From the NCBI RefSeq assembly GCF_028369065.1, contig NZ_JAQNDA010000001.1:124001-188000 (forward strand): 64,000 bases of DNA, read 5' to 3'. A model generated the notes under the pieces. The model had not been told where the DNA came from. It saw only the letters and a program-made list of their open reading frames with translations, and did no database searches. The translations under genes were made by a program, and so were the position numbers. Below, piece by piece: positions 18,017-26,226 of this stretch. The DNA is from Marinobacter sp. SS21. Its GTDB lineage: Bacteria > Pseudomonadota > Gammaproteobacteria > Pseudomonadales > Oleiphilaceae. How positions within the stretch are numbered: position 1 is the stretch's first letter; every line of letters starts with the position of its first letter.

Positions 18017-19099
18017 TTGTCATTGGTGGCCACTGTGTCTGCATCCGAATTTTCATCCGCCTCGCCGGCCTACCCGGCCTGGGCCCGACAAGCCAGTCAG
18101 GCGGTTACCTATCCCCGTATGTTTGCCGAGGTGGTGCAGCAGCAGGGCGTGGCCCGGGCACAGATACTCCGGCAGGCCGGACTGCCCGCCGACGCGCTGG
18201 ATGACCCCTCCGGCCGGTTGTCGCTACTGGACACGTTGCGGGTGCTGAGGGCCGTCCACACCCTGAGTGGAGACATGACCACCGGTTTCCAGACCGGCTT
18301 GCGGCTACCGCTGACCGCCCATGGCAGTCTCGGCTACGCGGTGATGTGCGCCGCCACGCCCCGGGAGGTGACCGAGTTGCTGCAACGGTTCTGGCACCTG
18401 CGCGGCCGGGGCGTGCTGCTGATGATGACGGAGCTCGATCAGGGACTTTTGTTTGAGCTGATACCTGAGCTGCCGCTACCGGCGGAGATACGGGATCTGC
18501 TTTTCAGCTCCACCCTGGCCAGCATGGCGAGTGGCATGGGCTTTGTCATGCCGACCGTTGCCATGCGACGGGAAATCTGGATGCAGGGCCCGGAACCGGT
18601 TGGTTTCGAGGCCTGGCGGGACTCACTGCCCGCCGTTCGTTTCGACATGCCCCGTTCCGGGCTGGCGGTCTATGGCCCTCGGGCCTGGCTGGACGAGCCT
18701 CTGCCTACCGCCAACCCGGAAGCGCTGGCCCAGGCCATTGCCCACTGCGAGCGGGAGAGTAACCTGCAGGATGCCGGCGATGATGTGGTACGTCAGACCC
18801 GCGCCGCCATTACCCTCGGCGGCGAGAGCTACCCCTCGCCACAACAGCTGGCGGAAGCCCTGCATCTGACCACGCGGACGTTTCGCCGGCGCCTGCAGGA
18901 TCAGGGGCACAGCTACAAGTCATTGCTGGAAGAGGCCCGCCGTCGCGACAGCTGCCAGCTACTGGCCAATTCAGATCTGGAAATCCAGCGGGTTGGCGAG
19001 CTGCTGGGCTATCGCGAACCGGCCAACTTTACCCGGGTATTCAAGCTCTGGACCGGCCTGACGCCGAGTGAGTGGCGCCGGCGGCACCGGCGTTCGTAA
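18017..19099 (+). CDS. AraC family regulator with arabinose-binding-like N-terminal domain
   Basis: A 360-residue regulator. Residues about 35-225 form the AraC arabinose-binding-type domain of the OruR/MmsR-like group, and the C-terminal 100 residues form the two-helix-turn-helix DNA-binding domain (LHLTTRTFRRRLQDQGHSY and VGELLGYREPANFTRVFKLWTGLTPSEWRR). No ATG is available near the start: TTG at 18017 or GTG at 18026 or 18035 are the options. It is divergent from the PF10118 hydrolase, the likely target. The effector is unknown. Confidence 0.88.
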   Translation: MSLVATVSASEFSSASPAYPAWARQASQAVTYPRMFAEVVQQQGVARAQILRQAGLPADALDDPSGRLSLLDTLRVLRAVHTLSGDMTTGFQTGLRLPLTAHGSLGYAVMCAATPREVTELLQRFWHLRGRGVLLMMTELDQGLLFELIPELPLPAEIRDLLFSSTLASMASGMGFVMPTVAMRREIWMQGPEPVGFEAWRDSLPAVRFDMPRSGLAVYGPRAWLDEPLPTANPEALAQAIAHCERESNLQDAGDDVVRQTRAAITLGGESYPSPQQLAEALHLTTRTFRRRLQDQGHSYKSLLEEARRRDSCQLLANSDLEIQRVGELLGYREPANFTRVFKLWTGLTPSEWRRRHRRS

Positions 19100-19195
19100 G
19101 CGGCTGGCCTGGCCGGGGAGCACTTGGCCGACTAAGTTGTAATCAGGCGGGCCCGGTGATCGCGGGCCTGATGGCAGGTAACACAGGAGGACACC

Positions 19196-19678
19196 ATGGT
19201 AACCGATGCCGATTTCCGCAATCTGCAGCGCTGCGTGACCCTGGCGGAGGAGGCTCTCCTGGCGGGGGACGATCCTTTTGGTTCGGTGCTGGTGGGCGGC
19301 GATGGCACGGTGCTGTTCGAAGACCGTAACCGGGTGACCAGTGGCGATCTCACCCGCCATCCGGAATTCGAGATTGCCCGCTGGGCGGCCGAGAATCTGA
19401 CGCCGGAACAACGGGCGCAGGCGACGGTGTACACCTCCGGTGAGCACTGTGCCATGTGCGCCGCCGCCCATGGTTGGGTCGGGCTGGGCCGGATCGTCTA
19501 CGCCAGCTCGTCGGCACAGCTGGCGGATTGGCTGGGTAAACTGGGCTTGCCACCAGCGCCGGTACAGACACTGCCGATCAAGGCGGTGGTTCCGGGAGTC
19601 GAGGTGGATGGCCCGGTGCCCGAACTTGCCGCGCAGGTGCATGAGTTGCACCGTCGGCGTCACCGGGCTGACGGCTAG
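19196..19678 (+). CDS. nucleoside/cytidine deaminase-like protein
   Basis: A 160-residue zinc-dependent deaminase of the CDA fold. The zinc ligands and catalytic base are His55 and Glu57 in HPEFE, and Cys85 and Cys88 in GEHCAMC. Family members deaminate guanine, cytosine or adenosine in tRNA; this one is nearer the free-base/nucleoside group than TadA because it lacks TadA's tRNA-binding C-terminus. It starts with GGAGGACACC upstream. The stop codon overlaps that of the convergent RluA-type gene by 4 bp. Confidence 0.85.
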   Translation: MVTDADFRNLQRCVTLAEEALLAGDDPFGSVLVGGDGTVLFEDRNRVTSGDLTRHPEFEIARWAAENLTPEQRAQATVYTSGEHCAMCAAAHGWVGLGRIVYASSSAQLADWLGKLGLPPAPVQTLPIKAVVPGVEVDGPVPELAAQVHELHRRRHRADG

Positions 19679-20499
19679 CGCTCGGGTGCAGCCACGGCCA
19701 GCAGTTGCAGCTCTTCGGGCAGCACCACATCCACCGTTTGCTGCCGTAATGGGCATTGAAACGTCAGTTGCACGGCCACCAGCTGCAAGGGCTGGCCGGT
19801 TGGTCCGCCATAGAGCCGGTCACCCAGAATGGGGTGCCCGATGCCCGACAGGTGGCGGCGGATCTGGTGCTTGCGACCGGTCTCAATGATGACGGAGACC
19901 AGGGTGGCGGCCTCTTCCTGGCGCAAAACGGTGACGTGGCTGAGCGCGGCTTTGCCATCAATCGCGGCATCCAGGCGCTGCTCCCCGGTCTGCAGCTGCC
20001 CGCTTACCCGGGCCTGGTAGAGCTTGCGAATGGCGCGGCCGTGGAACAGCTGGGACAGGGCCGCAGCCGCCTTGGCATCGTGGGCAACCACCATCAGCCC
20101 GGCGGCATCGGCGTCGAGGCGGTGCACCAGGAAGCAGTCCCGGCGGGTCTGCTGCTCCACCCAGCGCAACAGACTGCAGTGATCGCCCCATTGGGAGCCT
20201 TGCGCCAGCAGACCATGAGGTTTGTGCCAGATGCTGTAGCGTCCATGATCCTGAATGCATTGCGCCGGCGTTGGTTTCAGCGCCAGCACCCGCTCGTCGT
20301 AGTACAGGGTCAACCGGGTGCCGGCCTGAAGCGCCTTGCTGGCCCGGCGCAGGCGGAGTTGCTTGCCTTTGAGGGTCCACCAGCAGGCACCCTTGGTCAT
20401 GGCGTCCTTGATCCGTCCCTTGGACAGGCCGGTGTGTTCCGCCAAGGCCTCGGCGGCGGTCTGGGGCTGACTCAGGGTAAACTCAAAACTCTTGCGCAT
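19675..20499 (-). CDS. RluA-family pseudouridine synthase
   Basis: A 274-residue pseudouridine synthase acting on rRNA or tRNA. The family motif HRLDADAAGL holds the catalytic Asp129, and the later motif TGRKHQIRRHLSGIGHPILGDRLYGG is complete. An N-terminal S4-like segment (residues 12-65) is present. The start at 20499 (MRKSFEF) is used; an upstream in-frame start at 20628 would add 43 residues without family resemblance. Which uridine is modified cannot be told. Confidence 0.9.
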   Translation of the reverse strand: MRKSFEFTLSQPQTAAEALAEHTGLSKGRIKDAMTKGACWWTLKGKQLRLRRASKALQAGTRLTLYYDERVLALKPTPAQCIQDHGRYSIWHKPHGLLAQGSQWGDHCSLLRWVEQQTRRDCFLVHRLDADAAGLMVVAHDAKAAAALSQLFHGRAIRKLYQARVSGQLQTGEQRLDAAIDGKAALSHVTVLRQEEAATLVSVIIETGRKHQIRRHLSGIGHPILGDRLYGGPTGQPLQLVAVQLTFQCPLRQQTVDVVLPEELQLLAVAAPER

Positions 20500-20768
20500 G
20501 GGGCTCTGGCGTCTGGCTGGGTAGCCGACTAGTTTAAGCGGACTTGGCCAGGATGTCTGGTTTTTGAGAGCCGCCCAACCCTGGCCATGGGGCGATAACC
20601 GAGGGCCACCTTCCGCCCCGTTGCTCAATAGGGTACCAGCAAAAATCGACTAAACTGAAACAAGAGGCTTGGCCGCAATGCCGGCCCGGCTGGCTGGTCC
20701 CTCCGCCACCTTTGGCCTCTGACGGCAGCATTCAGCCAGCGCAGTGATCCAGTAACGGAGGCAGCACC

Positions 20769-21044
20769 ATGTCCCAAGCTGACGACGTGCTCCAATCGCT
20801 GTGCCTTTCCTACGCCAGCGCCGTCAACGCCAGCGATTCCCTGACCTACTCGAAGTGGTTCGCCAGGGAGGCCATCGGTTGCCGCAGCGTCCAACTTCCG
20901 GCTCACCGTCGCCTGACTGTTGAACAGGTAACCCTCGGGAAAGTGGCTGATCAAGCGCAAGATGTGGAACCGCAAGCCGGAGCACTAGCCGCTCAGCTGG
21001 CCCGGCAGGGCCTGTCCAATGGAGCGGTGGACCCTGCCCGTTAA
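20769..21044 (+). pseudogene. probable truncated SnoaL/NTF2-like gene
   Basis: The frame starts well (CGGAGG site, then ATG) and its first 36 residues, SLCLSYASAVNASDSLTYSK and onwards, resemble the beginning of SnoaL-like (nuclear transport factor 2 fold) proteins. From about base 20877 the translation loses that resemblance and runs as low-complexity text to a stop at 21044. I read it as a remnant in which the rest of the domain was deleted or replaced. It could instead be a short unrelated protein. Confidence 0.4.
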
Positions 21045-21060
21045 GATAGGGGGGTTAGGT

Positions 21061-21339
21061 ATGTTGTTTATGTTGAGTTGGAAACTGGAACCCGAACGTC
21101 GCAATGAAGCCATCGCGCGATTTCTCGAAACCGGCGGTAAGCCGCCGGATGGCGTCACTCTGTTGGGGCGCTGGTTTGCCGTTGCCCAGCAAACCGGGGT
21201 GGCCATCCTGGAGGCGAACGACCCGGTGCTGATCCAGCAGTGGGCGCTCGAATGGAATGATTTGATGCGCCTGGATGTCAGTCCCGTATTAACGGATGAG
21301 CAGGTTGGACCGATAATGGCCGCAGCGCTGCGCCGTTAG
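21061..21339 (+). CDS. DUF3303-like small protein
   Basis: A 92-residue protein starting MLFMLSWKLEPERRNEAIARF, which fits the DUF3303 group of small ferredoxin-like-fold proteins. No active-site residues are recognisable, and function is unknown. The start at 21061 follows GGGGGGTTAGG; an earlier in-frame start at 21019 lacks a ribosome site. It follows the SnoaL-like remnant by 16 bp. Confidence 0.75.
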   Translation: MLFMLSWKLEPERRNEAIARFLETGGKPPDGVTLLGRWFAVAQQTGVAILEANDPVLIQQWALEWNDLMRLDVSPVLTDEQVGPIMAAALRR

Positions 21340-21447
21340 CGGCTAAGCGTCGCTTGATGGTTTGGCGACCTGACCTGGGCCCTGCACCGGCCCAGAATTC
21401 GACCGGTGGGGTACGGATTCTGCGCGCCGCTGATGACCAGCCAGGGC

Positions 21448-21483
21448 CTATTCCAACATCTATTCCAGCACCTATTCCAGCAC
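21448..21483. repeat. three 12-bp tandem units
   Basis: Units CTATTCCAACAT, CTATTCCAGCAC and CTATTCCAGCAC run head to tail over the 3' end of the YHS-domain gene. The gene's stop codon (complement of CTA at 21472) lies in the third unit, so each unit offers the same stop in frame. Confidence 0.8.
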
Positions 21484-21915
21484 GCTGGGCCAGTTCCGGT
21501 CGGCCTGTTGAATGAAGCCTGCGGTGTCCTGTAACCAGGTGTCCTGAACCGACTGGCTGAAATTCAGGTACAAGCGGTCTTCCAGAATGGTCCAGTGCCT
21601 GGGATCACCCTTGGCCAGGTATCCCTGGCTGACGGCCCAGGCGCAGTAGCCGCCGTAGGCGGGTGCGTAGCGCTCCGGATCGGCCTCGAACCGGGCCAGG
21701 TGCTCAGCGGAACTGAAGCGCCAGGTAGCGCCCTGGTATTCCGTGGTGATGTGACTGGAGCCGGGCACCGCTTGTTGCTGTTCGAAGTAGCTGACCACGT
21801 CATAGCCTCCGGCACCGGTATTGGATAACAGGCCGGTGTAGACGGGGGCCTTGCCCGCCCATGCCATCGTGCTGGCCAATAACAGGCCTGCGGCCAATAA
21901 CAGGACTCTGCCCAT
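21472..21915 (-). CDS. YHS domain-containing secreted protein
   Basis: A 147-residue exported protein: signal peptide (MGRVLLLAAGLLLASTMAWA) followed by a YHS-type domain (GGYDVVSYFEQ, ATWRFSSAEHLARFEADPERYAPAYGGYCAWAV). YHS domains are small metal-binding modules found alone or in copper ATPases. The cellular role of such stand-alone periplasmic proteins is unclear. It is transcribed alone. Confidence 0.85.
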   Translation of the reverse strand: MGRVLLLAAGLLLASTMAWAGKAPVYTGLLSNTGAGGYDVVSYFEQQQAVPGSSHITTEYQGATWRFSSAEHLARFEADPERYAPAYGGYCAWAVSQGYLAKGDPRHWTILEDRLYLNFSQSVQDTWLQDTAGFIQQADRNWPSVLE

Positions 21916-22037
21916 GGGGATACCCTCCTCTGCTGGATCTGTGCCATTAGTGACACCGAAAACCGCAGATTGTTACGGAGTCGCCGTCAGAAAAGCCGGC
22001 CAGGATGGTCGAAGGACAGGGCCGGTGTGGCTCCTGG

Positions 22038-22320
22038 GGAGCCTCTGATTAACTCCGGATCACCTCTGGCATTCAGAGCCATTCACAATCAAGGCGCGAC
22101 TTTTTAGTTATGTCTGGACTTGGCAGTAATGTCTGGACCTTGCAAAAAGGCGCAACGCCGAGTGTGGATGGCTCTGAACGCCCCGCAGGGCGCGCTCTGA
22201 AGGCTGCACCTGCGGCGTTGCGGCTCTTGCCAAGGGCTTACGGCCATTAGCTGCGAACCGCGTCTTGCATCTACAGCCTTCAGATCGCGCAGAGGCGATT
22301 CGGAGTTCATCAGAGGCTCC
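22038..22320. mobile_element. MITE-like non-autonomous element, copy 2
   Basis: A 283-bp copy of the element at 6594-6875 in the same orientation, differing at only about a dozen positions, most of them in the block near 22237-22257. The outer inverted repeats are intact except for one change near the right end (TTCATC for TTAATC). Flanks are CTGG on the left and CTAA on the right, so the target duplication is degenerate. The right end stops 7 bp before the stop codon of ybaK. Confidence 0.85.
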
Positions 22321-22327
22321 CTAAGGT

Positions 22328-22801
22328 TCATTCTGCCTGCGCCAGGGACACGAACACGCCGCTGGTCAGGCGCTGAAGGTCGCCCGGGGCCAGCTCGATT
22401 TCCAGGCCTCGGCGGCCGGCGCTGACAAACACCGTGTCAAAGCCGGTAGCGGAGTTGTCGATGAAGATCTTCAGCCGTTTCTTCTGGCCCAAGGGGCTGA
22501 CGCCGCCCAGAACGTAGCCGGTGGCCCGTTGCACGGCAGCGGGATCGGCCATCGCCGCCTTCTTGCCGCCAGCGGCCTTGGCCATGCGTTTCATGCTCAG
22601 TTTGGCGCTGACCGGAACCACCCCAACCGCCAGTTCCTTGCCATCCACCGCAACCACCAGCGTCTTGAACACCCGGTCTGGTGCCACCCCCATCTTTTCG
22701 GCCGCCTCAAGGCCGTAGGATTCGCTACCGGGGTCGTGGGGGTAGTCGTGGACCTGATGGCTGACCCGGGCCTTGCGGGCGGTGTTGATGGCGGGCGTCA
22801 T
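22328..22801 (-). CDS. ybaK: Cys-tRNA(Pro)/Cys-tRNA(Cys) deacylase YbaK
   Basis: A 157-residue editing protein that hydrolyses mischarged Cys-tRNA(Pro). The family features are the PDxVFKTLVV stretch (conserved lysine about residue 46), VPVSAKLSMKRMAKAAGGKKAAM, and GYVLGGVSPLGQKK with the conserved GGxSPxG loop. Length matches the family. The second MITE copy lies immediately beyond its 3' end and may have removed its original terminator. Confidence 0.92.
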   Translation of the reverse strand: MTPAINTARKARVSHQVHDYPHDPGSESYGLEAAEKMGVAPDRVFKTLVVAVDGKELAVGVVPVSAKLSMKRMAKAAGGKKAAMADPAAVQRATGYVLGGVSPLGQKKRLKIFIDNSATGFDTVFVSAGRRGLEIELAPGDLQRLTSGVFVSLAQAE

Positions 22802-22962
22802 GAGCTCTCTGCTCTGTGGATAAGGGGATGAATCGCTGGCAATTTAACACGAAACCGGCAGGCTCCCCAGTGGATCGGTTTGACCGCAACAAACGGAGTG
22901 TCTTGCCGGTGGGCGCAGGGTAAAGTGATAACAGCATCTCAAGTAGCGGGAAAGAATCGACC

Positions 22963-24039
22963 ATGACAACCCAGCAGCCGGAAACCATTCACGACCCCCG
23001 CTGGGGACAGGTGTTGGCGCGGGATGGCCGCGCCGATGGCCAGTTCTTCTACGGGGTAAAGACCACGGGCGTGTATTGTCGTCCCTCCTGTCCTTCGCGT
23101 CGGGCCAACCCCGACAACGTCGAGTTTTTCGATGACGCGCTGGCGGCGCAAAGGGCCGGTTACCGTGCCTGCCGCAGGTGTCGGCCGGAGGCCCTGACCG
23201 GGCCAGGTGAGCGGATTGCCGAGCTTTGCCGTTACATCGAGTCCGCCGAGACCGCGCCATCCTTGCAGGAGCTTGCCGAGCGGGCCGGCCTCAGCCGTTA
23301 CCATCTGCAGCGACTATTCAAAGCGCAGACAGGGTTGAGTCCGGCGGCCTATGCCCGGGGCCATCGCGCGCGGCGGCTGCAGGACGCCTTGCGGCAAAGC
23401 GACAGCGTGACCGCAGCTGCCTACGATGCTGGCTATGAGTCCAGCAGCCGTTTTTACGCCGACAGCTCGCAGTGGCTGGGTATGACGCCCAGTCGTTTCC
23501 GCCAGGGCGGGCATCAAGCCACCATTCGGTTTGTCGTCGGCCAATGCGCCCTGGGCGCCATTTTGGTGGCCAGCTCAGAGCGCGGCGTGTGTGCCATTAG
23601 TCTGGGCGATGAGCCGGAGTCACTGGTGACCCAGTTACAGGATCGATTCGCCAACGCCGAGCTGGTGGGCGGTGATGCGGAATTTGAGCGGCTCGTGGCC
23701 AGGGTGGTGGGCCTCGTGGAGTCGCCGGGGCTGGGGCTGGAATTGCCGCTGGATATTCGCGGCACCGCATTCCAGCAACGGGTCTGGCAGGCACTGCAGG
23801 CCATTCCGGCGGGCACCACGGCCAGCTACAGCGAAATCGCCGAGCGCATCGGTCAGCCGTCGGCCGTTCGTGCCGTGGCCGGGGCTTGCGCCGCCAATAC
23901 ACTGGCGGTGGCGATCCCGTGCCACCGGGTGGTCCGCAGCGACGGCAGCCTATCGGGCTATCGTTGGGGGATCGAGCGCAAACGCGCCTTATTGAAACGG
24001 GAACGGGAACGGGAACGGGATCAGGATCGGAAGGACTGA
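22963..24039 (+). CDS. ada: Ada: methylated-DNA repair protein and transcriptional activator
   Basis: A 358-residue bifunctional Ada protein. The N-terminal zinc domain has Cys39, Cys43, Cys70 and Cys73, with Cys39 the phosphotriester methyl acceptor. An AraC-type helix-turn-helix follows (residues about 85-185), and the C-terminal methyltransferase has the acceptor Cys320 in PCHRV. It repairs O6-methylguanine and activates the adaptive response. The last codons are a slippable GGGAAC hexanucleotide run coding RERERERDQD. It ends 4 bp from the convergent dioxygenase gene. Confidence 0.95.
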   Translation: MTTQQPETIHDPRWGQVLARDGRADGQFFYGVKTTGVYCRPSCPSRRANPDNVEFFDDALAAQRAGYRACRRCRPEALTGPGERIAELCRYIESAETAPSLQELAERAGLSRYHLQRLFKAQTGLSPAAYARGHRARRLQDALRQSDSVTAAAYDAGYESSSRFYADSSQWLGMTPSRFRQGGHQATIRFVVGQCALGAILVASSERGVCAISLGDEPESLVTQLQDRFANAELVGGDAEFERLVARVVGLVESPGLGLELPLDIRGTAFQQRVWQALQAIPAGTTASYSEIAERIGQPSAVRAVAGACAANTLAVAIPCHRVVRSDGSLSGYRWGIERKRALLKRERERERDQDRKD

Positions 24040-24043
24040 GCCG

Positions 24044-24847
24044 TTACCACAGCAACCCCATGGCCCGACGACCCATCACCGGACCATCAAACACCACCTC
24101 GGCCTGGGATGAGTCGGCCGCCATGCCCCAGCAGACATGCAGTGGCAGCAGGTGCTCTTCCCGCGGATGGCAGAGCCGGGCACCGGGTGCCTGGCCCCAG
24201 TGTGTCAATCGCAGGGCCTGGGTGTCCCGCACGATGGTGGGATCGCACAGGCTGGCCCGCAGCCAGTCATGGAAGGAGTCGATTTCCCGGTCATGGCTGT
24301 TGTCTCCACCCATGAGTAGCTTCATGTTATGGAACGACAGGCCGGAACCGACCACCAGCAGGTTACGCTTGCGCAGCGGCGCCAGGGCCGCGCCGATGGC
24401 CAGGTGAGTTTGGGCATCGAGATCGTGTACCAGGGATACCTGAACGCAAGGTATCTTGGCTTGTGGGTACATCATTTTCAGCGGCACGAACAGGCCGTGG
24501 TCGAAGCCGCGTTGATCGTCGCCACGGGCCGGGATACCGGCATCGGCCAGGCATTGCAGGATGTCGGCAGCCAATGCCGGATGGCCGGGTGCCGGATAGG
24601 CAATGCGATAGGATTCCTCGGGAAAACCGTAGTAGTCGTAGATCAGCTCCGGCTGGGCGCCGGTGGTGACGGTGACCGTGTCGGCTTCCCAGTGGGCGCT
24701 GATCACCACGATGGCCTCGGGTTGGCCAAGCCGGGCCGGGATGGATTCCAGGAAATCCTGCAGGGCCTGGTGGCCGGGATCACCCAGCAGTGGCAACGGG
24801 CCGCCGCCGTGAGGCAGGTACAGAATGGGGGCAGAGGGCTCGCTCAT
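24044..24847 (-). CDS. ygiD: DODA-type extradiol dioxygenase (YgiD-like)
   Basis: A 267-residue class III (LigB-type) dioxygenase resembling 4,5-DOPA extradiol dioxygenase. Histidine motifs typical of the family are HGGG near residue 13, SAHWE, FDHGLFVPL, and PREEHLLPLH, which bind the active-site metal. Members cleave catechol rings, with substrates varying. It is transcribed from its own promoter region on the minus strand. Confidence 0.88.
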   Translation of the reverse strand: MSEPSAPILYLPHGGGPLPLLGDPGHQALQDFLESIPARLGQPEAIVVISAHWEADTVTVTTGAQPELIYDYYGFPEESYRIAYPAPGHPALAADILQCLADAGIPARGDDQRGFDHGLFVPLKMMYPQAKIPCVQVSLVHDLDAQTHLAIGAALAPLRKRNLLVVGSGLSFHNMKLLMGGDNSHDREIDSFHDWLRASLCDPTIVRDTQALRLTHWGQAPGARLCHPREEHLLPLHVCWGMAADSSQAEVVFDGPVMGRRAMGLLW

Positions 24848-24962
24848 CGGGACTCCAGAGTGAATCGGGGGCAGGACGATGATGCCTCACTGCCCTGTTG
24901 CCTTGATAGCGAAATAAGCTGTCGGATTTCCTCAGAAAATTTGTTGCTCCGGGGTCGCCAGC

Positions 24963-24973
24963 AGGCTCCCTAG
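24963..24973. repeat. solo end of the MITE family at the pldA stop codon
   Basis: The 11 bases AGGCTCCCTAG match the right end of the MITE plus its CTAG flank. The minus-strand pldA stop codon TAG (24972-24970) lies inside this motif. The remaining element is absent. Confidence 0.5.
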
Positions 24974-26082
24974 AGCCAGTCGTGCAGCATGATGCCCACA
25001 CCCAGCCGGTGCATGCGTTCATTGTAGTCCACCAGACTCTCGCCATAGCCGTTGAAATACTGGATATAGCCCTTCACTGACGAACCCAGGGGAAAGCTGT
25101 AGCCCAGCTCGACCGAGGTTTTGTTGTCCGAGGCGCGCAAGTTGTTGCGCAGCTTCAGCGAAATCGAACGGTGTTCGTCCACCTTGAAGATCGCCCAGTA
25201 ATCGCCGTAGCCGAGATACTTCTCGATGTCCGGGTTGTTGTCATCGCTGCGGCTCTCTGGAATGCGATACCAGGGGCTGGCCATGAACAACCAGCGGTCG
25301 ACGCCGTAGACCAGGTTGCCGGTGATGCGGTTCCAGCTACGGGATTGAGGCTCGGTCTGGCCGTTGGACTGATGGGTGAAGCCCAGCGACACCACGTCCA
25401 GCCGGCCCGGGCCCAGGTCAAGTCCGGCGTCGTAGCGCAGGAACAGTTCCGGTGCGTAATTGGTTTCGCGGAAAGGGGCGGAATCTTCCCGATTATACAA
25501 TTGCCAGAACGACAGCTGGGTATAACCAAACCACAGGGTGGTGCGTTTGTCGAAGATGCCGCTGAGCAGCGGGATCTTGAAGCTGAACTGAAATTTCGCC
25601 TCGTGGTTCTTGACGTCGTAATCGTAATCGGTGAATCCCAGAGCGGGACTGAACGGCCGCTGGTTGGCGGACTGGGCGTAGGTGTAGGGCAACAGGTAAC
25701 TCTGGCGATAGGGCAGGAAGCCACCGGCGAAGGACATGAACGCCCGTTCCGTGGCGATGTGGCGGCTGACCAGGGCCGCGGCCATGCTGTTTTCCCGATC
25801 GACGCCGCCGGTATCGCTGTATTGCCGGGGGGACAGCAACTCGGTTTCTTTCTCCGCCTGGGCCCGTTCCTCCGGGCTGGCCGCTTGGCTGGCCGCCTCG
25901 GTATCGAGGGCGGCATCAAAGCAGGCCAGCCGTTTGACGCCGTTTTCGATCAGCAGGCAGCGATCCAGTCGGGTCGGCGGCAGGCTGTAGGGGTCGGGCG
26001 TTTCCTGGGCCAGTGCCGGCAAGCTCATCGCCCAAACTGGAAGTAGGTAAGCTAAGGTCTGCCCGATCGTTGTGCTGTTCAT
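24970..26082 (-). CDS. pldA: outer membrane phospholipase A
   Basis: A 370-residue outer-membrane phospholipase A1 (OMPLA). It has a signal peptide (cleavage near ALAQ), a periplasmic N-terminal extension with a Cys pair (Cys42, Cys54), and a beta-barrel. The catalytic triad is readable: His237 and Ser239 in FTHQSNGQ and Asn251 in SRSWNR. OMPLA hydrolyses phospholipids that leak into the outer leaflet. The stop codon is formed by a MITE-like end motif, so the original C-terminus may have differed slightly, though the final barrel strand looks intact. Confidence 0.95.
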   Translation of the reverse strand: MNSTTIGQTLAYLLPVWAMSLPALAQETPDPYSLPPTRLDRCLLIENGVKRLACFDAALDTEAASQAASPEERAQAEKETELLSPRQYSDTGGVDRENSMAAALVSRHIATERAFMSFAGGFLPYRQSYLLPYTYAQSANQRPFSPALGFTDYDYDVKNHEAKFQFSFKIPLLSGIFDKRTTLWFGYTQLSFWQLYNREDSAPFRETNYAPELFLRYDAGLDLGPGRLDVVSLGFTHQSNGQTEPQSRSWNRITGNLVYGVDRWLFMASPWYRIPESRSDDNNPDIEKYLGYGDYWAIFKVDEHRSISLKLRNNLRASDNKTSVELGYSFPLGSSVKGYIQYFNGYGESLVDYNERMHRLGVGIMLHDWL

Positions 26083-26186
26083 GCCATGGTCGCTGTTGGT
26101 CGCCGTTGCCGTGAGCTTAGCACCGTCGTCGCCCTGCCCCCAATGACGGTGTGGTAAGGCGCTGACACCGGATCGGCGAGGCTGCT

Positions 26187-26226
26187 TAGTCCAGATTAGC
26201 CAAGATTAGTCCAGATTAGCCCAGAA
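26187..26226. repeat. four 10-bp tandem units
   Basis: Units TAGTCCAGAT, TAGCCAAGAT, TAGTCCAGAT and TAGCCCAGAA are head to tail across the 3' end of the PLP-enzyme gene, whose stop codon overlaps the third unit. Confidence 0.75.
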
